A stretch of 64,000 bases of DNA, from positions 1-64,000 of the forward strand of contig JANYFE010000071.1 of the NCBI GenBank assembly GCA_025362795.1, written 5' to 3'. Under the pieces are notes generated by a model. It was not told the DNA's origin. It did not search any database and saw nothing but the letters and a program-made list of their open reading frames with translations. The stretch is from Rhodobacterales bacterium (GTDB lineage: Bacteria; Pseudomonadota; Alphaproteobacteria; Rhodobacterales; Rhodobacteraceae). Made by a program: the position numbers and the translations under genes. Shown piece after piece: positions 53,877-61,201 of this stretch (positions within the stretch are counted from its first letter, which is position 1; every line of letters begins with the position of its first letter).

Positions 53877-53918
53877 GTCTTGAACCCGTCTTGCCCGCGT
53901 CTTGCCGGCGTCTACACG
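53877..53918 (+). promoter_or_regulatory. Four-unit 11-bp-phased promoter-like element, copy 2
   Basis: Units GTCTTGAACCC, GTCTTGCCCGC, GTCTTGCCGGC and GTCTACACG follow each other with an 11-base period; the first unit is identical to that of copy 1 at 27756. TTGCCC and TACACG, 16 bases apart, could serve as -35 and -10. It begins two bases after the CtrA-type site and leads into the BrnA-like gene. Confidence 0.5.
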
Positions 53919-53979
53919 CTGGTCTAGGGCTTTGTTAACCTGATCTTGGCAAATTCGGCCTTCAACCCCGGAGGCCACG

Positions 53980-54483
53980 ATGTCCAATCTTGCCAAGCAG
54001 ACCCCCAAACAGCGCGCCCATTACACCTATATGATGGACGTCATGCAGCGTCTGGAATGGGATTTGCACAACACGATCGAAATCACCGGGCGCATCCCGG
54101 AGGAATGGCACGAGATTGCCAGCCGCCGCCCCGAACGGCCCGGTATCAAGGTCAACCTGCGGCTGGAAGAGGACGTGGTGAAGTTCTTCAAGTCGATGGG
54201 CGACGGCTACGGCCCGCGGATCAATGACGTGCTGAAAAGCTATATGTACGCCCGGCTGGCGGGGGTGATCAAAGGCGCCGACACCATCAACCATTTCAAG
54301 GAGCGCGCCGAAAAGCATTCCGGCCGCAAGCCGCGCTTTGGCGACATGGCAGAGCGGGCCGGCACCGATTGGCAGGACGCCCCGGACGGCCCGGGGATGG
54401 ACAAGGCGAAGATCGTCGAACACTTGCAGCAACGCTTTGCCGAAGAGGGCATGCCGGACGGAGATACGATGCGCGTGACGTGA
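53980..54483 (+). CDS. BrnA-like antitoxin family protein without a toxin partner
   Basis: 167 residues. The middle segment PGIKVNLRLEEDVVKFFKSMGDGYGPRINDVLKSYMYARL matches the BrnA-type ribbon-helix-helix/DNA-binding core (usually tvrLdpeVlawFrasGkGYqtrINavL). N- and C-terminal extensions make it longer than typical BrnA (about 90 residues). BrnA normally follows the toxin gene brnT, and none is seen nearby. It may act only as a regulator. GGAGG precedes the ATG at 53980. Confidence 0.65.
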   Translation: MSNLAKQTPKQRAHYTYMMDVMQRLEWDLHNTIEITGRIPEEWHEIASRRPERPGIKVNLRLEEDVVKFFKSMGDGYGPRINDVLKSYMYARLAGVIKGADTINHFKERAEKHSGRKPRFGDMAERAGTDWQDAPDGPGMDKAKIVEHLQQRFAEEGMPDGDTMRVT

Positions 54484-54495
54484 GCGGGTTGCGAT

Positions 54496-54529
54496 TTGTA
54501 CGAATTGCAAGTATTGTACGTAACGCAAG
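54496..54529 (+). promoter_or_regulatory. Direct repeat, candidate antitoxin operator
   Basis: TTGTACGAATTGCAAG (54496-54511) and TTGTACGTAACGCAAG (54514-54529) are near-identical copies with an 18-base period. They lie just upstream of the Phd-like antitoxin gene, where such proteins usually autorepress. Assignment as the operator is inferred from the position. Confidence 0.5.
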
Positions 54530-54543
54530 ATTTGGAGGGTGGC

Positions 54544-54819
54544 ATGATCGAGGTGACGGTTTCGGCGGCGCGAGAGCGATTGGCGGAGCTTTTGGGTCAG
54601 GTGGAACATGCCGGCGAATTGGTGACGATCACCAAGCATGGCAAACCCATCGCGGCGATTGTGCCGATGGGCGACCTGGCCCTTATGGAAAGCGCCGAGG
54701 ATGCGTTCTGGCGGCGTCGGCTGGCTGAGGACGAGGCGGACCCTGACTATGACCCGAACGATACCGTTTCGGCGGAAGAGGTGTTCGCCGGTCTATCCAA
54801 GGGTGAAGCCGCGGAATGA
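54544..54819 (+). CDS. Phd/YefM family antitoxin
   Basis: 91 residues. The Phd/YefM fold reads VSAARERLAELLGQVEHAGELVTITKHGKPIAAIVPMGDL (N-terminal DNA-binding), followed by an acidic tail (AEDEADPDYDPNDTVSAEEVFAGLSKG) that would wrap the toxin. The start ATG at 54544 follows GGAGGGTGGC; the earlier track ATG at 54496 lies inside the repeats. It overlaps the RelE-like toxin by 4 bases (ATGA), and is probably the autorepressor of the pair. Confidence 0.88.
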   Translation: MIEVTVSAARERLAELLGQVEHAGELVTITKHGKPIAAIVPMGDLALMESAEDAFWRRRLAEDEADPDYDPNDTVSAEEVFAGLSKGEAAE

Positions 54820-55079
54820 GCCGGTGGACCATTGAGTTCAGCCGTAAAGGCCGCAAGGATTTTGACGCGATCCGAGATATGCGACTGGCAAAGCGGATCA
54901 GAGCAGCGATCCATGCGCTGGCCGATGACCCGAGGCCGCAGGGTTGCCGCAAGCTGGAGGGGCGGGAGAATGAGTGGCGGGTCCGGGTGGGGACTTGGCG
55001 CATCATTTACCGGATTGAGGATGGGCGGCTGGTTGTGGTTGTGGTGGGCGTAGGGCCGAGGGGTGAGGTGTATTGGTAG
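54816..55079 (+). CDS. RelE/ParE superfamily toxin
   Basis: 87 residues with the RelE pattern WTIEFSRKGRKDFDAI, RIRAAIHALADDPRPQGCRKLEG, EWRVRVGTWRIIYRIEDGRLVVVVVGVGPRGEVY. The conserved Arg residues (KLxGxxxxWRxRVGxxRxxY) expected for mRNA cleavage are present. Translation is coupled to the antitoxin. RelE toxins cut mRNA in the ribosome; ParE members target gyrase. The fit is closer to RelE, but the activity is not proven. Confidence 0.88.
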   Translation: MSRWTIEFSRKGRKDFDAIRDMRLAKRIRAAIHALADDPRPQGCRKLEGRENEWRVRVGTWRIIYRIEDGRLVVVVVGVGPRGEVYW

Positions 55080-55127
55080 GGTGGGTGGAAGCCACCGAAG
55101 GCGATGGGGCGGTGGGTTGCAACCACT

Positions 55128-55850
55128 CTACAGCTGCCTGGCACTGATTTTTTGATCCCGCTCGTGCTGTTCAAGGTCAGAAAAATTGGGCAGAAGCCTC
55201 CAATAGCTTTCACAGTGCTTCTGAAGACTGATTGATTGTTGAAGATAATTAACGGACTGGAACCAGAAAATTAGCCTGCCTTTTGAAAGCAACTCAAGTG
55301 ATCGCACCACAAGAGCAGTCACTTCATTCCAGCTAAAATCTTCAGAAATACCAAGTTTACGTAGGCGCTTTCCCGCCGGAGCTTGGCCGGCCTTTAAAAT
55401 ATGGCCAAGGTTTTCATCGCGCCACGCTTTCAATCTGGCAACAGTGTCAGATCCCTTCAAAGAAGCAACTTCATCGCAGAACTGGGAAACTTCCGTTGCG
55501 ACCAATGAAAGTTGGAGTTGCGCTTCTGGCCAGTCGGGGTGCGCAAGATTTCGGCCACGAACAATTTCATCTACCTTGCTGGCAATAGAACTCGCGAACC
55601 TCGGCAGCGAGTAGCCGTTATCCTCCCACATCCTCACCGTCCAGAGTATCAACTCATTTAGTACGGCCGAACACTGGATAAAAACCGCACGACCTGCGTC
55701 GGAGTTTACTATCTTCTGATAGTTCTCGGGTCGATCAATGATCGTTCTAGCGAATGCTAAAAGTTCGCCGCCGATAGCGGCTTGATCGTCATGCTTTTCA
55801 ATAGCCAAGTCGATCCACGGATTATTCACAAAATCTCTGACGCTAGCCAT
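55128..55850 (-). CDS. Hypothetical protein with Rx5H motif, possible HEPN-type RNase
   Basis: 240 residues, mostly helical, no signal or membrane span. The motif RDENLGH in [14 protein letters not shown] (Rx5H) resembles the catalytic R-x4-6-H of HEPN nucleases such as AbiU2-type (RNKHVAH-like). The base composition is visibly lower in GC than its neighbours, suggesting horizontal acquisition. The ATG overlaps the lepA stop by eight bases on the same strand, and it lies beside the toxin-antitoxin pair. No family was firmly recognised. Confidence 0.6.
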   Translation of the reverse strand: MASVRDFVNNPWIDLAIEKHDDQAAIGGELLAFARTIIDRPENYQKIVNSDAGRAVFIQCSAVLNELILWTVRMWEDNGYSLPRFASSIASKVDEIVRGRNLAHPDWPEAQLQLSLVATEVSQFCDEVASLKGSDTVARLKAWRDENLGHILKAGQAPAGKRLRKLGISEDFSWNEVTALVVRSLELLSKGRLIFWFQSVNYLQQSISLQKHCESYWRLLPNFSDLEQHERDQKISARQL

Positions 55851-57642
55851 CCATCTTCAACGCCGCAATGAACGCTTCCTGCGGAATCTCGACCTTGCCG
55901 AACTGGCGCATCTTCTTTTTGCCCGCCTTCTGCTTGTCCAGCAGCTTGCGCTTCCGGCTTGCGTCGCCGCCGTAGCATTTTGCGGTCACGTCTTTGCGCA
56001 TGGCGCTCAACGTCTCCCGCGCGATTACCCGGCCGCCAATTGCGGCCTGAATCGGGATCTTGAACATGTGGCGGGGGATCAGGTCTTTAAGTTTCTCGAC
56101 CATCGCGCGGCCGCGCAGGTCGGCGCGGTCGCGGTGGACCATCATGCTGAGGGCGTCAACCGGTTCGTCGTTGACGAGGATCGACATCTTGACGAGGAAA
56201 TCCTCGCGGTATTCGCTGATCTGATAATCGAAGGAGGCATAGCCCTGCGACACCGATTTCAGGCGGTCGTAGAAGTCGAACACCACTTCGGCGAGTGGCA
56301 GGTCATAGACGACCATCGCGCGGTTGCCAGCATAGCTGAGGTCCATCTGGATGCCGCGGCGTTCCTGACAGAGTTTCAGGATGTCGCCCAGATATTCGTC
56401 GGGCACAAGGATGGTGGCCTTGATGCGCGGTTCCTCGATATGGTCGACGAAGGTGAGGTCGGGCATGTCGGCGGGGTTGTGCAGGTCGCGCACCTCGCCG
56501 TCTTTCATATAGAGTTTGAAGACGACGGAGGGCGCGGTGGTGATGAGTTCAAGGTTGTATTCGCGTTCCAGCCGGTCGCGGATGACTTCGAGGTGCAAAA
56601 GTCCGAGGAAGCCGCAGCGGAAGCCGAAACCCAAAGCGGCGCTGGTTTCCATTTCGGAGGAGAAGCTGGCGTCGTTGAGCGACAGCTTTTCGATCGCGTC
56701 GCGCAGGTTTTCGAAATCGGCGGCGTCGACCGGGAACAGGCCGCAGAACACCACGGGCTGGGCGGGTTTGAAGCCGGGCAAGGGGGTGGTGCAACCGCGG
56801 CGTTCGTGGGTGACGGTGTCGCCGACGCGGGTGTCGCGGACCTGTTTGATCTGGGCGGTGAAGATGCCGATCTCACCGGGCCCCAGTTCGGCGATATCGA
56901 CCATCTGGGGTTTCAGGACGGCGAGTTTCTCGATGCCATAGACGGCGTTGGTCTGCATCATGCGGATGCGGTCGCCTTTGCGGACGACGCCGTCCATGAC
57001 GCGGATCATGACGACAACGCCAAGGTAGGCATCGTACCAGCTATCGACGAGCATCGCCTTGAGCGGCGCATCGGGATCGCCTTTGGGGGCGGGCAGGCGG
57101 TGGACGATGCCTTCCAGCACGTCGGGGATGCCGAGGCCGGATTTGGCGGAGATCAGGATGGCGTCACTGGCGTCAAGGCCGATGACATCCTCGATCTGCT
57201 GGCGGATGCGGTCGGGCTCGGCGGCGGGCAGGTCGATCTTGTTCAGGACCGGGATGATTTCGTGACCGGCATCAAGGGCCTGGTAGACGTTGGCGAGGGT
57301 CTGGGCTTCCACGCCTTGGGACGCATCCACCACCAGCAGGGAACCTTCGACGGCGCGCATGGAGCGGCTGACCTCGTAGCCGAAGTCGACATGGCCGGGG
57401 GTGTCGATCAGGTTCAGGATGTAGGTCTGGCCATCGCGGGCCTTGTATTCGATGCGGACGGTGTTGGCCTTGATCGTGATGCCGCGCTCGCGTTCGATAT
57501 CCATGCTGTCGAGCATCTGCGCCTTCATGTCGCGGTCGGCCACGGTGCCGGTCGACTGGATCAGGCGATCCGCAAGGGTGGATTTGCCGTGGTCGATATG
57601 GGCCACGATGGAGAAGTTGCGGATGAGGGAAAGCTGGGTCAT
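55843..57642 (-). CDS. lepA: Elongation factor 4 (back-translocating GTPase LepA)
   Basis: 599 residues, full family length. G1 [17 protein letters not shown]3 [17 protein letters not shown]4 [13 protein letters not shown] and G5 [12 protein letters not shown] are intact. The LepA-specific C-terminal domain ends [25 protein letters not shown] with [23 protein letters not shown]. The start ATG at 57642 ([22 protein letters not shown]) is the family start; the longer track frame adds 30 Pro/Arg-rich codons. LepA acts in the cytosol on stalled or late ribosome assembly. Confidence 0.97.
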   Translation of the reverse strand: MTQLSLIRNFSIVAHIDHGKSTLADRLIQSTGTVADRDMKAQMLDSMDIERERGITIKANTVRIEYKARDGQTYILNLIDTPGHVDFGYEVSRSMRAVEGSLLVVDASQGVEAQTLANVYQALDAGHEIIPVLNKIDLPAAEPDRIRQQIEDVIGLDASDAILISAKSGLGIPDVLEGIVHRLPAPKGDPDAPLKAMLVDSWYDAYLGVVVMIRVMDGVVRKGDRIRMMQTNAVYGIEKLAVLKPQMVDIAELGPGEIGIFTAQIKQVRDTRVGDTVTHERRGCTTPLPGFKPAQPVVFCGLFPVDAADFENLRDAIEKLSLNDASFSSEMETSAALGFGFRCGFLGLLHLEVIRDRLEREYNLELITTAPSVVFKLYMKDGEVRDLHNPADMPDLTFVDHIEEPRIKATILVPDEYLGDILKLCQERRGIQMDLSYAGNRAMVVYDLPLAEVVFDFYDRLKSVSQGYASFDYQISEYREDFLVKMSILVNDEPVDALSMMVHRDRADLRGRAMVEKLKDLIPRHMFKIPIQAAIGGRVIARETLSAMRKDVTAKCYGGDASRKRKLLDKQKAGKKKMRQFGKVEIPQEAFIAALKMDG

Positions 57643-57891
57643 GCGGGCGATATAGCGGGAAGCCGGGGGTCGTGGAAGGGGGCTTGCGACGGGCGGGGGT
57701 CTAGGGATTGCGCGGTCTGGCAAGCGGCGCACAGATTGTAGCGGAATTGGAAACGAATGTGGGCAAAGACTGGCTCAAACCCCTGAAAGCCTTGAAAAAT
57801 CACTATCGAATCGGCATAATCATCCGCAATGAATGACCGGTGGCCGGGGAAAACCCCGCCAACACGGCGCAGGTGAGATGAGGGCAGAGCA

Positions 57892-58206
57892 ATGAAGAGA
57901 GCAGTTTTTGGGGCTGGGTTTGCGGCGCTGGCGTTGGGGTTCATGGCCACCGCAGCTTCGGCAGGTCCGATCCAGAGCGCGTGCTTGCAGGCGGGACGCA
58001 ATGGCGCGAATGCGGGACTGTGTTCCTGTATCCAGCAGGTTGCCGATGTAACGCTGGGCAATTCCGACCAGCGGCGGGCGGCCGCGTTTTTCCGCGACCC
58101 TGACAAGGCGCAGCAGGTGCATATGTCGAAGACGCGCAATGATGACGAATTCTGGAATCGCTACACCATATTTGGCCAGCAAGCGGAAATGGCCTGCGCG
58201 CAGTAG
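57892..58206 (+). CDS. Hypothetical exported protein
   Basis: 104 residues with a Sec signal (MKRAVFGAGFAALALGFMATAASA). The mature part contains four cysteines (SACLQAG, LCSCIQQV, MACAQ) in CxnCxC spacing and a helical middle (DQRRAAAFFRDPDKAQQVHMSKTRND). No family is recognised; similar short Cys-rich exported proteins occur in Rhodobacteraceae. It is transcribed divergently from lepA across a 250-base region with no other feature seen apart from a short CGGGG/CCCCG stem. Confidence 0.65.
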   Translation: MKRAVFGAGFAALALGFMATAASAGPIQSACLQAGRNGANAGLCSCIQQVADVTLGNSDQRRAAAFFRDPDKAQQVHMSKTRNDDEFWNRYTIFGQQAEMACAQ

Positions 58207-58258
58207 ACGGACGCGCACCGCCGTTCATCATGCCAAAGTGGCCTGATGAACGCCAGTT

Positions 58259-58906
58259 TTAGCCGAACCTCACGAGCGGCAGGGTCAGTCCTTTGGCGTT
58301 GTCGGGATCCTGATCTGGGATGCCGAGGGTTTGGCATACCGGAATGACGCCGGCCCAGACCGGCCAGTCTTTATCCTCTGGCGGGTCGGCTGGCATGCCG
58401 GCGGACACTTTGGCCGAAGCCTCGTCGATGGTCAGGGACAGGATCGTGGTGGCTTTCAGCTCTTGGGTCGTCATCGGGCGCAGCTGCGGCCAGCGCCCGG
58501 GAAACATCTGATCCATCATCGCTTGCAGATGGCGGGTCTTGGCCTCGGCATCGTCCACCAGACGGGCTTGGCCGAACAGCATCACAGAGCGGTAGTTGAT
58601 CGAATGTTCAAAGCCGGACCGGGCCAGCAGCAGCCCATCGGTGATGGTGACGGTCAGGCAGACCTGAGCGCCTTCGCCAGTGCGCAGCATCCGGCTGGCG
58701 GCGGAACCGTGCCAGTAGACCTGATCACCGATCCGCCATTGCAGGGTTGGCGTGACAAAGGGTGTGCCATTCAGGACATAGCCGACATGGGCGACCGGAC
58801 AGGCATCAAGGATCGCGTCGACCGTGGCACGGTCATAAGCGGCCTTTTCCGGCGTGCGGCGGACACGGGTGCGGTCTGAAGGGGCGGCGGAGGGGCGTTT
58901 GGTCAT
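58259..58906 (-). CDS. Pyridoxamine 5'-phosphate oxidase-like flavin-binding protein
   Basis: 215 residues of the split-barrel FMN-binding fold. The segments FVTPTLQWRIGDQVYWHGSAASRMLR, QVCLTVTITDGLLLARSGFEHSINYRSVMLFGQARLV and LKATTILSLTIDEASAKVSAG are typical of the PNPOx-like, nucleotide-binding subfamily (pfam12900 type). It probably binds FMN or F420-like cofactor; the substrate is unknown. It converges with the exported-protein gene on the left and is divergent from the region right of it. Confidence 0.85.
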   Translation of the reverse strand: MTKRPSAAPSDRTRVRRTPEKAAYDRATVDAILDACPVAHVGYVLNGTPFVTPTLQWRIGDQVYWHGSAASRMLRTGEGAQVCLTVTITDGLLLARSGFEHSINYRSVMLFGQARLVDDAEAKTRHLQAMMDQMFPGRWPQLRPMTTQELKATTILSLTIDEASAKVSAGMPADPPEDKDWPVWAGVIPVCQTLGIPDQDPDNAKGLTLPLVRFG

Positions 58907-59023
58907 GCGGCGTCCTTTTGGCCCGGTGTAGCAGGTCGTTCGATTTGATCAAATATTTTGGTGACCGGGACAGGGCGAATGTTCTGCGAAAATTCTGAAA
59001 GAGGAAATTCGCGGAACACAGCA

Positions 59024-59575
59024 TCAGCGGAACGCCGGGCCGTGCGACCACAGGGTGAGGGACCAGCGGATGCCCCGGCTAACCGGGGTGACGCGGTGCA
59101 GGGTGAAGCTGGGGAAGATGATGGCGGTGCCCCGGGTTGTCGGCGCTTGGCGGATGGTGCTGTCGGGGCGCAGTTCCAGGGTGCCGCCGTCGTAATCGGC
59201 AGGGTCGGAGAGTTGCACCACGATGGTCAGTTTGCGCCGGGCGGCCAGCACCCCTGCCCCGATGTCACTGTGCCAGTCGAAATGGCCTTCGCGTTCGGCG
59301 GTATAGCGGGCAACCTGCGGGCTTTCGGCAAAATCGCTGAGGTCAAAATTATAGGCCTCGCGGTTGGCCTGCGCCACGACCCGCATCATCCGGTCCAGCA
59401 CCCAGGCGGCTTCGGGCAGGTCATCAAGCCAGCTGAGATCGGCGCGGCGGATCTGGTGGGCGGTGGTGGCACCAACCAGCCCTGCGTCCTTGAGCGGGCT
59501 TGCCGCACAAAGCGCCGTGAGAGCCGCGCATTCGGCGGCGGAGAGGGCATCGGGGATCAGATGGAATGGCGTCAT
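59024..59575 (-). CDS. 2-oxoglutarate/Fe(II)-dependent dioxygenase, PiuC/prolyl hydroxylase-like
   Basis: 183 residues of the double-stranded beta-helix fold. The Fe ligands are HxD in GHFDWHSDIGAG and the distal His in SFTLHRVTPVSRG, with the 2OG-binding Arg in that RGIRWSL segment. The protein is shorter than PiuC (about 225) but close to its core. Location near copper genes is noted; PiuC is otherwise tied to iron uptake. The substrate is unknown. Confidence 0.85.
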   Translation of the reverse strand: MTPFHLIPDALSAAECAALTALCAASPLKDAGLVGATTAHQIRRADLSWLDDLPEAAWVLDRMMRVVAQANREAYNFDLSDFAESPQVARYTAEREGHFDWHSDIGAGVLAARRKLTIVVQLSDPADYDGGTLELRPDSTIRQAPTTRGTAIIFPSFTLHRVTPVSRGIRWSLTLWSHGPAFR

Positions 59576-59620
59576 GGCGCACCTTGAGGGCGGCTCCCGT
59601 GCGGGAGCCGCGGGATTGGG

Positions 59621-60190
59621 TTACGGCGCGGGCTTTGCCGACATGTCCATCGTGCCCATGTCATGCGCCGGCGCGGTGGTATCTGCGGTGCCGGGTTCGA
59701 CGGCGGCGGATTTGGCGTCATAGGGCGTCGGCCCCATGCCGGGGTCGGTGGTGCGCAGGTTGTCGACCGGAACGGTCACAGTGACCGCGCCGGCATGCAG
59801 GAACGTCAGGGTCAGCTGCAACGTGTCACCGGGTTTCGGTTTCTGGCTCAGGTCCGACAGCATGACATGGTCGGCCACATTGGTCAGCAGGCGCGACTGG
59901 CCGGCCTTGACGGTGAAGCCTTCGGGGACATCCCGCATATGCATGACCCCGTTGGCGTCTTCGGTGTCGTTCATCAGCATCGCCATGCCGGCCACCGGGC
60001 TGCTGGCCGACAAAAGGATGTCATCGGCATCCTCGTGGTTGTCGATCAGCAGAAAGACCACGCCATTGGCCCCGATGACGCGGGCATAGGGATCGTGGAT
60101 ATGGATGCCTTTGTGGGCGGCGGCGGGCAGGGATGTGGCGATAGTAAACAGCAGGGCCGCAGCCAGGGCGGCAAATTTGATCGGGCGCAT
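59621..60190 (-). CDS. Copper chaperone PCu(A)C-like periplasmic protein
   Basis: 189 residues from the ATG at 60190. The signal peptide is MRPIKFAALAAALLFTIATSLPAAA. The PCuAC core follows: HKGIHIHDPYARVI, then NDTEDANGVMHMRDVPEGFTVKAGQ with the H(M)x10MxnHxM-type copper ligands. The C-terminal tail (AHDMGTMDMSAKPAP) is rich in His and Met, an extra copper-binding tail. It delivers copper to cytochrome oxidase assembly. The longer track frame runs 337 codons upstream through the DUF2946 gene in antisense-like frame and is not used. Confidence 0.88.
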   Translation of the reverse strand: MRPIKFAALAAALLFTIATSLPAAAHKGIHIHDPYARVIGANGVVFLLIDNHEDADDILLSASSPVAGMAMLMNDTEDANGVMHMRDVPEGFTVKAGQSRLLTNVADHVMLSDLSQKPKPGDTLQLTLTFLHAGAVTVTVPVDNLRTTDPGMGPTPYDAKSAAVEPGTADTTAPAHDMGTMDMSAKPAP

Positions 60191-60225
60191 GAAGTCCTCG
60201 CATTTGAACGGAAGGGATGGCGGGT

Positions 60226-60576
60226 TCAAGACAAGGCGGGGGGTGCGCGTGCGGCGGGGCGTTGCCGCATCAGCAGGGGCAGAGCCGGCGGGGCGGTGGC
60301 GAGTTTTTCGGCAGTGGCGGCGCGGCAGGGGGACCGGGCGACGGTAACAGCCGTCAGCAGCGCCATGGGCGCGCAGGCCAGACAATGACCGCAGGGATGG
60401 CCCGGTCTGACCGGATGGCCGCCCGCGTCGATCAGGAGCGTGACCGGGCCGCTGGCGCCGCAGACAATCTGCCCGGTGGCGCCCTGCATCTGGCTGCGTG
60501 CCACGGCATCCGCGACCGAGCCGAACAGCAGGCTCAGCGCAAACAGGACACGGACAAGAGGGTAAAGGCGGCGCAT
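60226..60576 (-). CDS. DUF2946 family protein
   Basis: 116 residues from the ATG at 60576. A hydrophobic start (MRRLYPLVRVLFALSLLFGSVADA) acts as signal or anchor. The motif HPCGHCLACAP with HxC and CxxC residues fits DUF2946, a family often found with copper-resistance and PCuAC genes. Its role is unknown but metal binding is likely. It sits directly upstream of the PCuAC gene on the same strand (35 bases), suggesting one transcript. Confidence 0.72.
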   Translation of the reverse strand: MRRLYPLVRVLFALSLLFGSVADAVARSQMQGATGQIVCGASGPVTLLIDAGGHPVRPGHPCGHCLACAPMALLTAVTVARSPCRAATAEKLATAPPALPLLMRQRPAARAPPALS

Positions 60577-60651
60577 GGCACTGTTTAGCGGGCCGGACGG
60601 CTGGCGTCCATGCGGGTAGGCGGGTTGGCGGAAAAGCGACCGTTGCAAATA

Positions 60652-60679
60652 CAAAGGCCCTGTCGCGGAGACAGGGCCC
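60652..60679 (-). terminator. Intrinsic terminator of rpmB
   Basis: On the minus strand GGCCCTGTC and GACAGGGCC (reading as GGCCCTGTC, loop TCCGC, GACAGGGCC) form a perfect nine-bp stem followed by TTTGTATTT. It begins 24 bases after the rpmB stop. Confidence 0.8.
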
Positions 60680-60702
60680 TGGATCAGTCGCGACAGACAG
60701 GA

Positions 60703-60996
60703 TCAGGCGGCAGCGGTCGCTTGCGCCTTGACGATGTCTTTCTTGATCTTGGTGGCAGCGGGCGACAATTCTTCTGCCTTGGCCTTGGCCAGATAGGCGT
60801 CCAGACCGCCGCGGTGATCGACCGAGCGCAGCGCAGCCGCAGAAATCCGCAGCTTGAAGCTTTGCGCCAGAACGTCGGAAATCAGCGTGACTTCGTTCAG
60901 GTTCGGCAGAAAGCGGCGACGGGTCTTGTTGTTGGCGTGGCTGACCTTGTTGCCAGACATCGGGCCTTTGCCCGTAAGTTCGCAAACGCGCGACAT
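60703..60996 (-). CDS. rpmB: 50S ribosomal protein L28
   Basis: 97 residues with the L28 pattern [33 protein letters not shown], then [24 protein letters not shown]. The start at 60996 is used; the track frame adds seven codons. L28 is part of the large subunit near the L1 stalk. It is monocistronic with its own terminator. Alphaproteobacterial L28 is longer (about 97) than the E. coli form (78), as seen here. Confidence 0.97.
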   Translation of the reverse strand: MSRVCELTGKGPMSGNKVSHANNKTRRRFLPNLNEVTLISDVLAQSFKLRISAAALRSVDHRGGLDAYLAKAKAEELSPAATKIKKDIVKAQATAAA

Positions 60997-61201
60997 CTTG
61001 GTATTCCTTTGTAACACGGGACTGGAAGCGCGGGCCGGGGCCAGGCTCCGAATGGGATTTGTGGCGTTTAGGGGGAATCGGGCGGGGCGTCAATGGGGAA
61101 GCGGCGGTTTCGTGGGCGAGGCGGGAGCCTCCGGCGGGGATATTTGGGGACAGATGATGGCGGGGGTTGTTTGGAACGGTCTGGCGGGGCGATAAGAGCA
61201 T

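Noticed and set aside
56068-57741. 557-residue plus-strand ORF over lepA
   Set aside because: Antisense shadow of LepA; the Asp/Gly/Val-rich composition has no domain signature.
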